NCBI GenBank assembly: GCA_033002965.1
Contig: JAURVB010013132.1
Location: forward strand, 173,086 to 237,085
Direction of reading: 5' to 3'
Length of the DNA: 64,000 nt
Origin: Piper betle
Taxonomy: Eukaryota; Streptophyta; Magnoliopsida; Piperales; Piperaceae
A program made the position numbers and the translations under genes. The notes under the pieces were generated by a model, which was not told where the DNA came from, did not search any database, and saw nothing but the letters and a program-made list of their open reading frames with translations. Of the stretch, positions 24,501-35,425 are shown piece by piece. Each line of letters opens with the position of its first letter. Within the stretch, counting starts at the first letter, position 1.

Positions 24501-24530
24501 GGCACTACGCCAACACGTACATTTAGATGA
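21384..24530 (+). CDS. Chromovirus pol: reverse transcriptase, RNase H, integrase, chromodomain
   Basis: 1,048 codons, uninterrupted. Reverse transcriptase is at about residues 110-330, with [17 protein letters not shown] and the catalytic FVDDILVYS near 262. RNase H begins near residue 405 ([16 protein letters not shown]). Integrase has its zinc-binding HHCC domain at about 613-660 ([22 protein letters not shown]) and a core with catalytic acids in [17 protein letters not shown] and the [12 protein letters not shown] segment. A chromodomain lies at about 985-1035 ([28 protein letters not shown]); in chromoviruses it steers insertion to marked chromatin. All key residues are present. The first 40-45 residues are out-of-frame reading before the true join with the protease. 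Confidence 0.93.
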   Translation: MDVQARSSDRLSKEDCDFPPWKAPFFFQGQGRDREQGWISYQSAVRQLDRGSELIMAALVLTEQSGPGEQPSIEEIPVVCKFTDVFPEEITGLPPDREVDLAIELMPGTAPISRAPYRMAPLELKELKEQLQTLLDQGFIRPSVSPWGAPVLFVRKKDGSMRLCIDYRMLNHATVKNRYPLPRIDDLFDQLSLAVVFSKIDLRSGYYQLRIRAEDIPKTAFRTRYGHYEFLVMPFGLTNAPATFMDLMNRVFNQYLDQFVIVFVDDILVYSSSKEEHAQHLRIVLQTLREHRLYGKFSKCSFWLSEVNFLGHIISASGISVDPAKIEAVVQWEQPKTPTEVRSFLGLAGYYRRFIQDFSSIAAPLTRLTRKEERFIWTDECERSFRMLKERLTSAPILALPEGHEDFVVYTDASGIGLGCVLMQRDKVIAYASRQLKVHERNYPTHDLELAAVIFALRIWRHYLYGTSFRLLTDHQSLKYIFTQKDLNSRQRRWLEMLADYEVDIAYHEGKANVVADALSRKPGFLYTAGLAALSVTEHTTSQRQLVGMMARLTIQPSVLEQIRIAQEVDPQLKQWLEHGTHQELARDTDGLVRLRGRLFVPNVPEYPGLRSTILHEAHTSRCSVHPGGVKMYHDVRRTYWWPGMKREVYDTVARCLVCQQVKAEHVRPGGMLQPLETPEWKWESIAYDFVVGLPKTRQQKDAIWVIVDRLTKSVHFIPIRMDYPLTTLATLYRDQIVRLHGVPREIISDRDPRFTSRFWKAFQAAMGTESRFSTAFHPQTDGQTERTIQTLEDLLRACILDFGGSWEEHLPLVEFSYNNSYQATIGMAPFEALYGRPCRSPVCWVQGSEPVVVGPEMIQQTQEVVMRIRRRMRSAQDRQKSYADQRRREVHFALGDHVLLKVSPTKGNTRFGTRGKLSPRYIGPFDVIERIGPVAYRLALPPHLSAVHDVFHVSMLKKYHPDNSHVVSFKEVELQPDLTYPEEAVQIVDRRVKILRRKEVPLVRVQWTRRGVEEATWEREDEMRKRYPELFEQPASRPGTTPTRTFR

Positions 24531-24559
24531 GGAACATGATGGAAACTTCCTTGGTTAAA

Positions 24560-24594
24560 ATTTCGAGGACGAAATTTTTCTAAGGAGGGAAGGT
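24560..24594 (+). promoter_or_regulatory. Polypurine tract and conserved pre-LTR motif
   Basis: AATTTCGAGGACGAAATTTT followed by CTAAGGAGGGAAGGT directly abuts the TG of the 3' LTR. The purine run primes plus-strand DNA synthesis. The preceding motif is a hallmark of Tekay/Del-type elements. Confidence 0.85.
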
Positions 24595-27450
24595 TGTAAA
24601 ACCCGTGACTCGAGTCAGAGTTTTACGGGAGTGAACCAGTCGGTTCGAGTCGAGTCAGCTTCATGGACCGCGAGCTGGGTTGAGGCCAGCTGTGAGTTAT
24701 GAGCAATGAGGGTCATGTATGCTCAAGTGTATGATGATAACGCCTGAAAGATGATGAAAAAATGGGTTATCAAGTATATGGAGGTATGCAGTATTGATTG
24801 TTATTTTTATTTGATCGTAGAATATTTTTAGGGCCGAATGACGAATTAGGACGCGTTTGATCGATATTCGGGTGGGTTATTAGTTATAGAGCATGTCATT
24901 TGGATGTTGTTGTGTTTGTTTTATTTTATAGAATTTTTCCATATTTTTCTAGATTTTTTTAGAATTTATTACGAACTAGTTATTATTTTGACTCGAGTAG
25001 GAATCGAGTCAATACTTATTTACGAAACTGCCATCGCACAGCACTTCTTCTTCCTCCCGACCCTTCTTCCTATCCAAACCCTACGCCGCCCCTTGTGGTC
25101 GCCGCCGCCGCCGCTGCCGACGCCGTGCTGCCGCCGATCGACGCCGCCCCGCCCCGCCGTGAAGTCGCCGTGCCGCCACGACCCACCCCGGCCACCGTCT
25201 CGCCGCCACGACGCCGGAATCGCCCCACGAAGCCGCTCGCCGTCGCCACTCGGCCGATTCCGCCGCCGTCCGGGCCGCTCCGCCGCCGCTGTGACCACCA
25301 GACCACCCCCTCGCCGTTGCCGACATTTCCCCCATCATCCCGACCGCCGTCGAGGCCGGCCGGAGCCCCGATCGGAGCACGCCGCCGCCGCCGCCCGTTT
25401 TCAACGCCGCCGCCGACGGCCATCGCCGCCTCGGTTGCTCTGTTTGACACCGCCATCGGACCAAGCTCGTCGAGCTGGTGCCGATAGACCCCCTGATTGC
25501 CCCGTCCCGAATCGTCGCCGGAAAACCGTCGGAATCCGCCGGAAAACCGCCGACACTCGCCGGAAAACCGCCGGAACCGCCGGAAAATTGGATTCGTGGG
25601 AAATTCGCCGGATCATCCGCCGAACGCACCCGGTCCAATCTGATCGGACTTCGGACGCCGCTAGGTGCCGAATTCGAGTTTCGAGCCGCGAAACGGAAAC
25701 CCTAGCCGTCGCCGATTTTCGACGACGCGAGGTATAATTTATTTTAATTTAATTATTTGAAAGTATTGATTATTAGAATTTGCATGCTAGGATTGATGAA
25801 TTGTGCATTGTAATTACTATATATAAATGTAGATTTGATTTAGAATAAAATATGAAATTTGTTGGAATTGTGTGGTGTTAAAAATAGAAGTTATGAAACT
25901 AATTAGGGTTATTAGGTAATGATCATGATCTAATGCAAACTAACCTAAGTAGACTTGCTAGAATTGATATAGGTTGATGTGTGTTGATTGATGCGTGATT
26001 GTGTTGATTGTGTGTGCATGCTATAGGATGTGTGATTCATCATGCGGGCGTTAGTTTTTAGCTTGATTGTGTAGGTACGGTGTAGGAGCTCGCCGCCTAG
26101 GCGCGTGGACCCGTTTGGAGCTTCTACCAGGTCCGTTTAGGACTCGTTCTCTGTTTTACGCTACTCTATTGTATATTTGATTTATCATGTGCAGGACGAG
26201 TTAAGTGGCGTTTTATCGGATCCCACTTAACTCGGGCCATTTAGCCAACAGTTCTTTTTCGGATTAATAACCCTCGAGGATGAGATCCCTCGAGTTTGTT
26301 TTCGAACTTCAGATCCAGCTCACGATGCCTTCGGGCCTATTGTATAAATCCCAACCCAGGCCTATATATATATAGTTTTCGTGTTTTCGGTGAGAGATGG
26401 AATGAGGGTTACTTGCGGCCACGTCTTCAGATAGGGCGTGTGCCCGGAAGAGCGGGCTCTGGAGCTGGGGAGAACCCACTTCGTTCCCGAAGGATCCGGA
26501 CAACTCCACCTTTGAGTTCCTCAAACCCGGAGAAGTGTGGAGGTTTACGGGTACTGCAATGCAGCGCATGTCTAGACTTGTGGTTCAAAGGGTACTGAAG
26601 GCGACTGCCTGAGAGTGCTCGGCCTTTGTGCTCAAGGCCAGGAGTAATATGGAAGGTGCAGAGGGCGGTAAGGAATGAAATTTGATGCGAGAAGCGATAG
26701 AGAAATGGCCAAGGTATGAGAATGAGAAAGATAGGGGGACGCTGTCGACCCGAGGGCGACGGCCCGACGGCGACGGCTCCCGTATGTGCCCTGATGAGAG
26801 TTCTTGAGGAAGTATATGGTTTTGATTCAACAGGAGAGTTTGCTCTCCTGTGCCAGATTGATATTAGTTATTTTCCGGGCCGGTAACACTCGTTACTGAC
26901 GGTTTTTCTATATATATGTAGGTGAGGAATGCGAGCGATGAAAGCTGTCGGGACTGCGGAGGAGCAGCACGGAACCGCGCACACATGTACCTGCCGCGTG
27001 TAATGTATAATGATGGTTGTTTAATGCTGTGTGGATGATTATTACAATGTTTTTGTCTTGATGAATTACTTGTTATGAAACGAACTGATAAATATGAATG
27101 AGTAGGGAGCCTTGGAGTTCAGACTCGGCTCGGGTAAAAATGAATGAGATAATGATTTAATGTCATGGTAGATTATTATGTGTTATCGTATTTTCATAAA
27201 ATAGTATATATTTTCTTTTGGTTTCTCATTTATTATTTTGTCTTGTTTTTGCTTGTACATCATAGCATGCATGTAGGACCGCGTTAGAACCCAATCGTTC
27301 TCATTCATGCATTTCATATTTGCATCTCCATCTTGAGACGCCGAGAGTAGATCCTGGTCGGCTTAACCGAATCTAGTAGATTAACGAACGGTTCGGTCGC
27401 CGGTGACATTTCCGGGTCGGTTCACGGGTGAGCCGAAACGGGGTGTTACA
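24595..27450 (+). repeat. 3' LTR of the chromovirus, complete (2,856 bp)
   Basis: Begins TGTAAAACCCGTGACTCGAG just after the purine tract and ends GGGGTGTTACA, so it has TG..CA ends. Compared with the 5' LTR it supplies the 172 bases missing there. It includes the GC-rich block (about 25085-25735), the AT-rich middle and the TATA region (about 26342-26374). The base after it starts the old inverted LTR, so no target duplication can be checked on the other side. Confidence 0.92.
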
Positions 27451-27936
27451 GTCGGGGTGAAAACTTAGTTGGGTGGCAAACTCGTAAATAATACTTGACT
27501 CGTCTCCGGCTCGAGTCAAGTATCATAACTAACTCGAAGTAAATCCTAAAAAATCCATAAAAATCGGGAAAATCCCATAAAATCAAACAAACACTAAAAC
27601 ATCATAATGATATGCTCTAAGACTATCAACCCACCCAAACTGCCCATAATGCGTCCTAATGCGATAAACGGCCAAACACTAATTCTACGATCCACTATAT
27701 ATATAATAATAATAAAAATAAACTGCATGCCTTCATATACTCTAATAACTCATTCTTTTCTACTGTGTTCATGACGTTATCATCATATACTTGGGTACGC
27801 ATGACCCTCATAGCTCATACACGCGACTGGCGTTGCCTTAGTGCACGTGTTCTGAAACTGATTCGACTCAAAAATAACGGTTGAACTGATCGGTTCTGAA
27901 TATAAAACCCTGACCTCGAATCGTGGGTTTTCCACA
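27451..27936 (-). repeat. Older chromovirus LTR, 5' head, inverted
   Basis: On the minus strand this reads as LTR start (TGTGGAAAACCCACGATTCG) through about LTR position 460, matching 24595-25056 with divergence. Landmarks are GAGGGTCATG, ATGATGATAACG, GGACGC, GAGCATATCAT and GAGTTAGTTATGATACTTGACTCGAG in order. Together with 14671-16284 it forms one inverted solo LTR into which the young element inserted. Confidence 0.8.
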
Positions 27937-29626
27937 TCTACTGCTATTTGTCTTTGCCTGTAACATCTTCTCCTATTAATTAATCGGGCCTCGATTTTAG
28001 CACACTATGTATCCTAAGATTGTCAACATCGCTTCTTCTTCCGAATCCGAGAGCATATTGAAAGTTTATGATGTCATCCACCTCTATCAGGTACACTTGC
28101 TTCTTCCCACAAATTACCGGGAAAGCATAGTGATAAACGACGTTAATGGACATACCTTTAACACAATCTTATCCCATTGATGCAACAACGCCTCTCAATG
28201 ATGCCTTTCTTCTAAATTTCAAACCTAAAAAATTCTACACAAATTGTTGTCCACTAGAGATGCCATGGAAGTAAGAAGAAAATCGCCGCTTCAACTTTTC
28301 TTCTACCCGTGCAAATTTTTCCCGCCACTGCAATACCTTACTCCAATCAAATCATGTCCAACCCTCTTCAATACCCATCAGACTTATAAAACTCTCTCCC
28401 CTCCTAAAATGAGCAAATTATTATCTTATCTTGACCCTATCCAATAAAGTGTCATGCTAGATGCTAGTCTTGACATTTGGACATTTACTTTTTCTCTCTC
28501 TGACCCTATACCGCATATTTCGAATTTCCCTCCCCAATACCAAATAAATGAATCTGCCTTCCGCCACAGCAAAATATCTAAAAATATTATATTACATGAT
28601 TATTTCAAGAGTTTTTTACCATAAAAGGAGAAACAATTTTCAATATTACTAGATAGTGAGAAATTTAAGTGTAATTACCGGAAAAAGGGAAATTTTTATT
28701 ATAATGGTAAAATTACTCGTGATCTTTAAAAACTTTTTTTAATAATATAGTGTCAAGTCAGCATCGATAGACCAGATCTCAGCCACCCATGGTCCAGGCT
28801 ATTGGGATCTCGCCATTGAGGCTAGGGGTGGCCCGGATCGGGCCTCCCACCATAATCAGGCCACCCAGGCCCCCTTGGCAGGGACAACCCGATCTCGGCC
28901 TCCCTTGGCATGGTGGCCACTGCTCTCAGCCAATTTATTTATTTTTATTTTTTTAAAGTTTTTAATTTCTTTTAATTTTTTAATTAAGGGTATTTTAAAC
29001 AATTCAAAAAATTTCCCCATTTCCTCGTAATTAGGCTTAATTTTCCCACCACTCAATGATACATAAAATTTTCTTCCTTTTTTGATAAAAATGCTCTTAT
29101 TTCAATATAATATTTGTTTAATATATTGTAGATATTCATCATCTCTAATTGTTTTCTAATTATACATCCCGAGGACAAAATTGCAAACTCGTTTAATGCA
29201 AAATTAGAAACAATCAAGTTGTACAATTTTATTGATGAGGTAATTTCTGAAATAAATATTAAATGGTTTTGTCTCGTAAAACAAGCTCGCATACATCTTG
29301 CAGAAAAAAACAGCAAACAAAAAGAACTTTTGATTATCAATTCATTGATATTTGAGACAACTGATCAAGCATGCAAATGCAATCAGATGAACATTAAAAT
29401 GTCTGTAGCATCATGAAGATCTTAAACATGCAGGATGAATTAATATTACATATGAAGTGAACACTGAACAGATCATAATTGTGTTCTTGCATAAAAAACA
29501 ACAAAACAAGAAAAATCTTTTCCACTCAATGAGATTTGAGCCAACTGATCATTATGCATACAATCAGTGAGCCAGATGAACAAAAATGTCATTAGCTTAA
29601 GGAAGATCTTAAACATGCAGGACTGA
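27937..29626. other. Spacer with no recognised gene
   Basis: Short open frames (28244-28447, 29219-29416) have no recognisable domain. 28780-28930 is a GC-rich patch with repeated GGCC/GGGATC-type words such as 'ggcccggatcgggcctccc', resembling a small palindromic repeat. 29160-29620 contains two related segments (about 29280-29460 and 29470-29625) sharing 'acaaaaagaa', 'gagacaactgatcaag' and 'gaagatcttaaacatgcagga', a diverged local duplication. Confidence 0.35.
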
Positions 29627-31374
29627 TCATGATAATTGTATTCCACTCATAGTAGTATTGGAAGGAAGACCACCATTAATGGTGCTTCTTGGTTTCTGGG
29701 TAGGTCGTCTTGCTCTTGACATGTTTGTGCTGGTTTCGTACCGTCTTTCACCGCTTCTTCTTGGACCCTTCTCTGCCCACCTCAACTCTTGCTCCTTCGC
29801 TCTACTTGGATAACTCATGCACCACCCCATACTCCCAGCCTTGTGGATATACCTACATTGCAAAACTATTTATGCTATTAATTAAGAAAACCACCTTTTG
29901 TCACGAGAAATATAGTAGCAAAAAGTCGAAACCCCGTAGCTACGAGAATCTGTAGCAAAAGTTTGTCACAGAACTGCTACAATGTAATTTATGACCATGC
30001 TACATAGGCATAATTATAACTATATATTCATTTACATGACCATGTAATAAATATAAATTTGGTTGAATATGAACTCTCAAAGTGTCATTCTTTACAAGGT
30101 CATAAACATTGTTACCTCATGCTGAACCTTCTTCCCAAGCAGTCAATACATTTTCTTCCTTCACTCATTTCCCCCATGCCAACACTCACACAGTGCCCAC
30201 AATAGGCCCTTCCACAAACCTGGCATGCCATAAATCGAAATTATTAATGTAAGGGCCTACCATTGTCAAGTTTAGTTCTTTGCCCTTGCTTTAATCTTTC
30301 CATCATCAAATATTATAATATATCACAAACAAGATATCAAAACTATGATTTTTTTTAAAAGAGATATGCCTGTTTTTATTGAGGAAAGAAAAGTTTATAT
30401 CAAGTTGCTCCTCTCAAAACTTGTGTCAATATTCCAAACTATATCAGCTAAAATTAATAAAAACCTGTAGATTATAAAGATATTTAGATGATCAGGATAA
30501 TTTGTCTATATATATATATATATAGCCATCTAATTTGATTGGTGGATGGCACTTTGAGCTGACATTGATTTTATACCATCTAAATTCTAAGCAACTCTCT
30601 TATAAATCCCTCCATTTTTTTAAAAAAAAATGCGCCAAGGAGGGTTTTATATGGATTAGATTTAACAATACACAAAATCAATTTAGAGTAAGTATCATTT
30701 AACCCCCCAAAAAGCTTGATCCTTTGAAATTAAATCCAATTAAGTTTGTATTATATATTAATCGTTGGCATGAAGAAAGGGTTTAAGTGATGTTTCAATT
30801 ACTTATAATTTCACGGCCTATAATCAAAATTCTTTTAAACTTGACCATGCATAAAAAGTTCAATGGAAGAAGCTTAAGAGTGAAAAAGCATGCAAAAAGA
30901 GAAAAAAAAAAGAATCCTTAGAGATTGGAGGGTACTTATACGTACCAAACAACGATGTAGCAAAAAATAGATATACTTGGTGCAAATGGTGCAAAACTTT
31001 GAATGTGGAATTCCTGGCCTTTTCCTTCTAACTCTTTGCCCATCTCTCGATATTGAAACCCCAGTACTTGCCATACTTATATCATCAAAACCACGGCTGT
31101 TCTCATACGTACCTCGACCCCTAATTCTATTCCTACTAGGATGCAAATGTTCACCATTAGGTAGCTTCCCTAATGTCGAACTTCCGTTCATCGAGTCCAT
31201 GGCCGCGTCTTCTGAAATTGTCTCCATCGGCATCTTCCTCCTCTCAACAACACTATTTTGTCGAGCAACACTTATAAAATCATCAAAAGAGAGATTTACC
31301 GACTCGTCCGGGATTCCGAGGTATAGATTCTCAAGCTCTTGCCTCGCCTTGGCTAATGTTGCCTTGTCTCCCAT
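29627..31374 (-). CDS. Plant-specific cysteine-rich zinc-binding protein, 252 aa
   Basis: Three exons, all with clean splice sites and correct phase: 30946-31374 (143 codons, donor TTG|GTACGT), 30116-30219 (acceptor CAG|GTTTGT, donor GAG|GTAACA) and 29627-29852 (acceptor GTAG|GTATAT), ending in TGA. The N-terminus MGDKATLAKARQELENLYLG and the following segment match a conserved plant family of unknown role (similar to proteins labelled PGPS/D12). The centre is basic (RVRRKRPGIPHSKF), then a Cys-rich module: CTICTKYI..HRCLVCGRAYCGHCV..GEMSEGRKCIDC. Its second half resembles the Cys-rich region of plant extra-large G proteins. The C-terminus is basic and probably disordered. A zinc-binding or protein-docking role is inferred. 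Confidence 0.75.
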
Positions 31375-31421
31375 TGCTAGATCAACAAAAGACTAATGGC
31401 TAGTTTTTCTTTTAGTTCAAT

Positions 31422-31430
31422 CTTATATAG
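31422..31430 (-). promoter_or_regulatory. TATA box of the zinc-binding protein gene
   Basis: CTATATAAG on the minus strand, 48 bases upstream of the ATG at 31374, which predicts a leader of only about 20 bases. Confidence 0.55.
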
Positions 31431-31642
31431 TAGATAGTTAAGGCATAGGCGGTGTTATCATGGAGAATGCTGACGTCGTCCCACTCAATCAGGATGAAAA
31501 AAGACGCAAGGAAACTAACAAGGAGCAAAAGATACCTCGATTTCTTAGCTACATTAGCCATGTACAACTCTTGTATTTAGTGCAGAAGACGAAAAACAAC
31601 TAGTATTATGCTTAAATCCTTTCATGTTCTCCATCGAAACTA

Positions 31643-32027
31643 ACTGCAAAAAAATAGTTTTTCTCCATGTTAATTTCAAAAAAATGTAGTAGAGAAAAGT
31701 GGTATTTTTTCCCACATTTTCTCATACCAACTTTTACCACCGAGAAAAAGCTTAGATTTATTTTTATATTTGAAAATTTTAAATGTATGTGTTAATCTTT
31801 AACTTTTCTCCACGCCAAAAAATTCGAAAAAGATTTTATCTACAACACTTTTCTTCACATTTTAAAATAAATGAATATTTTAAAATGAAAAAAAATTAAA
31901 AAATTAATTCATACTCACCTTAAAATATTTCTAAATATAAAAAAATCTATAGATTTTTTCCATGGCTAAAAATGGCGTGGAGAAGAAGCCGAGAAAAACA
32001 TGGAGAAAATCCATTTTATTTGTAGTG
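31643..32027. mobile_element. CACTA-like miniature inverted-repeat element, copy 1
   Basis: The right end on the minus strand reads CACTACAAATAAAATGGATTTTCTCCATG; the left end is the related AACTGCAAAAAAATAGTTTTTCTCCATG. The interior repeats 'TTTTCTCCACGCC' and 'GGAGAAAA'-type words in both orientations. No coding capacity. No clear target duplication. Confidence 0.6.
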
Positions 32028-34107
32028 ACTTGAGCATTGCCAATTGCAAAATTCGGGCAAAAGAGGAGGATTGAACATCTTGCCCTTAAAACTATAACAT
32101 TTATAATCACATGTATCTTGATTAAAAATCAATGTTCTTGATCTCTTTTGGTACCGGATAGAAGAAATTGCGGATCATGTTCTAATGATCTATAGATTTA
32201 TGAGTTAATTTGGATTATATACTAAGATGATGTTGAGTTGTTTGTCTTTCACGTAGGTTAGAAATGTTTGTCGGCCGAATGCCAATCTGTGAGTTAGCAG
32301 TAAACTAAACCGGCCTAGCTTGTCTTGTACAGGGACGGGTAACCTTGTCCGAGACACATCTTTATAAACCAGCTGCCCAAAATGTTGTTTTCAGGGGGCA
32401 CGAATCTATTGCCTTAACAGTCCATATAGTTTAAAAAAACATTAGGCATGCAGTATGAAGCATTGTTCGAAAACTGCGGACTACCCAACAAATCAGTCGA
32501 CTTTGAAAAAGGATACGAAATTAGAATAAATTACTTCCTTAAATACTAAAATCAATAAGTCTTCTTCATCTTCTTTTTCTACTTGATACCCAAAGATGTT
32601 GGGGGCATGGAATCCAAGATATGATTCATATAATTACAAACGATAAAATTTTTTATAGTCAGATACCTTTTGACGCTAACCCTCTTCTTTTATCTGGACT
32701 TGGGAACGCAATGTAAAAGCCTTAATGGAGTTAATTGTGTTCACAAATACATATTTTGTATTTCTTTGTAAAACATAAAGTTAACTCAAGCTATAAAAAT
32801 GACAATGATGTCAAAGTTAAGAGTCACATGTGGAGTTCAACTCGGAAAGATATAGAGCTGAATCAAACAGAGAAGTGTAGACCAAACAAAATTTTAAAAT
32901 TAGTGAACTGTGGTAGTTTATTATGTATTTTGAATAGGGATCGACAATCTAGGTCATGCATTTATTCATGTAGACAAAATATCAATAGTTAATACAATTT
33001 ATATCAACATAGTTTATTATGTGATTAATTTATATCAACATACTGTAATGCTAAACAAATGGTTCATGCATTGGTAAGTATTTTTAACACATCAAAAAAA
33101 TAAAATAAACAAGCGGGGGGAACAACATTGACAAGTCTTAAGTCCCTCCAAACAAAATTGAACCTAGAAATTATCGATCTTTTTTCCGACATCAAAAGAC
33201 TCAAATGTGGTGCAGAAACAACTCTATCAACAAGAATCTTGCAATCAGATACGAGCAAAATCATTTTTATTTGCAATATATATTGAGATGTAGGAGCTAC
33301 TCCAAAGAAATATGTGCTAGGAAGAAATCTTTTGGGTACCCGTTAGATGCATACAACCATACAATCACATCACAAACATCGCAGACAATATGGCCTAACC
33401 ATAAGCATAAAATTCTAGGGTTAGGGATCCTTGCACAAGAAACAGTGGCAGCAAAATTACACAAACTAAATGCTTTGATGGCGCCTCAAATTTTGCTCCT
33501 ATTAGTGTACCTATTTTCTTTTCCAACCCTAATACTAATTAGACTTGTTCTTGTAATATTTAGCTCTAAAAATCTTGGGTAAAGGTGATCATATCAGTAG
33601 TTTATGGAAGATAATCCCATGGCTTCCCTCATTATGGTTTGGTTAACCAAAGACAAACCCTATTGATAATTCTTCACAAGAATGAAAATCAGCTGTAAGG
33701 TTAAGCTGTCAGGTTTGGCAGTAAGACATAAATAGATTGGAGTACGATAATCGCCATCCACTTGTAAGGGGAAATTGAAAAATGTTGAGTAGAAATAAAT
33801 GCTTGCATGCCATCATTTTTGGGTCATGCAGCCTTATTAGGTGCAAGGCCTTGTAGCAGACTTGGACACTTCTTCAGAATTATTGTTAAAGAGGGCGTGC
33901 TCAACAAACTATATAGATTAAATGATTTTCAGCTATCAACAACAGCATTAAATCTTGCTAGCTACAGGTTTGGCCCAAGGACTTGGTTCTTCCACAAACA
34001 AAGGCACGTCAAAAAGTGCTGTGCACAGCAGGATTAATTTCCACCAAAGATAATTAGTTCACTTTGAAAATTATTATCTAATTGACTAGCGTAAAAATGA
34101 TTGTACT
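32028..34107. other. Spacer with no recognised gene
   Basis: AT-rich. The short open frames at 32735-32992, 33205-33582 and 33807-34037 have no domain or splice pattern that I can support. Confidence 0.35.
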
Positions 34108-34129
34108 AAAAAATTCACCTCAAAATAAA

Positions 34130-34560
34130 ATCCTCAGGAAAGTGTGGTAGGACACACTAGTCCGCTTAAAAACTAACTCCTAAACAGAATTTTATCAAGA
34201 CAAATAATTTTAATAGCACAATAATTAACAACAACTATACCCAAATAATAACTATTAAATAGACATAAAAAGAACATCAAAACTTAACGGGGTTCGGCCA
34301 ATTATGCCTACGTCCTTGGACACTACTAAAACTAAAATAATATTTCACTAATGAAAGAAATATTACAAAAAAATAAAAGAACAAATTGCCAATGGGAGAA
34401 GATAAAGACAATTTTGGGGATGATCTAAAATAAGGGGGAGGAGTCCTTTTATAGGAAGAGAACTCTTCCCAAACCCATAAAAATTTAGATGTGAGATTTT
34501 TGCATACGACAATTCTCCACCTTATTGACAAAATTTCATATAATTCTCTCACAAATCCAA
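34130..34560 (-). repeat. Copia-type LTR fragment
   Basis: On the minus strand the order is leader-like GAGAATTGTCGTATGCAAAA, a TATA box in TCTTCCTATAAAAGGACTCC (34440-34459), then CTTTCATTAGTGAAATATT and GTCCAAGGACGTAGGCATAA, words common in plant Ty1/Copia LTRs. No internal region with gag or pol is nearby, so this is a solo or partial LTR. Ends are approximate. Confidence 0.5.
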
Positions 34561-34745
34561 CTTTTAGTAGTGTTTGCGAACTTCATCTTTTAATTTGTAA
34601 CAATATTGACCAAGTTTAGACATCTCACAAATCCAACTTGACTTGGTCAATATTGTTACAAATTGAAAGCATGGAGCTTCGCATACACTAAAAATTGGAT
34701 TTGTGAGAGAATCATATGAAATTCTTGTCAAGGTGGAGAATTGTT
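34508..34745. repeat. Long inverted repeat: about 105-base arms, 25-base spacer
   Basis: Arm 1 (34508-34615) and arm 2 (34641-34745) are complementary with scattered mismatches. Shared words are AATTCTCCACCTT, TTCTCTCACAAATCCAA and TTGTAACAATATTGACCAAGT. The left arm is the start of the Copia-type LTR; the right arm is an inverted copy that touches the F-box relic. RNA from here would fold into a long hairpin. Confidence 0.85.
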
Positions 34746-34749
34746 GTGC

Positions 34750-35425
34750 ACTGCTTCAATCTTTTCAGGCTCTGGGTACGAACCTTTGCATGACCAGTGC
34801 ACACACTTGATCAGGACCAATTCTTCCAGTGAAGTACATTGAGATACAATAAATGTTATTGTAGAACCTTTCAAATTCATGTAGACTAACTGCAAATGTT
34901 TAAGTCTCCCCAAACCAATTGGCTTCCAGTCACCTTAGCCTTAATCAAGTTCTGCGAAATTCAGCATCAGCTTTGTAAGAGAAAAGCACTTGTAAAATCC
35001 ATCATGCAGATATGAGAAATCGTCGTCACCCTATGCCACTGGAGAAAAATTCAACTAAAATTCCTCAACTCCCTTGGAGATGGCAAAATCTATCCAATCA
35101 CAAATACTACGTATGGAAGGCCCATCATGAGGAGTAAACTGGAAACAAAATTTTATGATGTTTGAACCTTGAAAATTGGCTAGTGATTGATCAACAGACT
35201 CAACAAATGGCTGGCATCTAGGTGATCATCTTCCCAATGGTTGAAACTTAACACACAAACATACTTCCATACATGTCTCCATCGTGTAGACAATATACTA
35301 GTCCTGACAGCTGTCCTTGTTTTCAAGAATGAGAGGATGTGGGGAAGGACCTCGTCCGGTAGATTGCTCAGACGATCAATGCAGTGGGATGAGTTTTCAT
35401 TTTGCCGTTCAATTGGGTCACATGC
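34750..35425 (-). pseudogene. F-box / leucine-rich-repeat (FBD-type) pseudogene
   Basis: Minus strand. An F-box ([19 protein letters not shown], then [14 protein letters not shown]) at about 35240-35385 is followed by a frame shift near 35222. The next frame carries ..ANFQGSNIIKFCFQF.. and ICDWIDFAISKGVEEF, typical of plant F-box/FBD/LRR proteins, and stops at about 35060. Farther on, LKHLQLVYMNLKG and CTSLEELVLIKCVH (about 34790-34913) are leucine-rich repeats in yet another frame, joined to the hairpin at 34745. Intact members are SCF ubiquitin-ligase adaptors of about 400 residues; this copy is broken and lacks a clear start. Confidence 0.75.

Larger units (their letters stand above)
16279..27450 (+). 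mobile_element. Ty3/Gypsy chromovirus LTR retrotransposon (Tekay/Del-like)
   Basis: Complete in order: LTR, primer-binding site, gag, zinc knuckles, protease, reverse transcriptase, RNase H, integrase, chromodomain, purine tract, LTR. The pol order RT-RH-INT identifies Ty3/Gypsy. The C-terminal chromodomain, the initiator-Met tRNA primer site and the segment AATTTCGAGGACGAAATTTT just before the purine tract indicate the Tekay/Del branch of chromoviruses. The two LTRs are nearly identical over their last 1.5 kb, with only a handful of differences, so insertion is recent. The first 172 bases of the 5' LTR are missing. The coding region has three frame breaks, so as read the copy is not autonomous. 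Confidence 0.92.
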
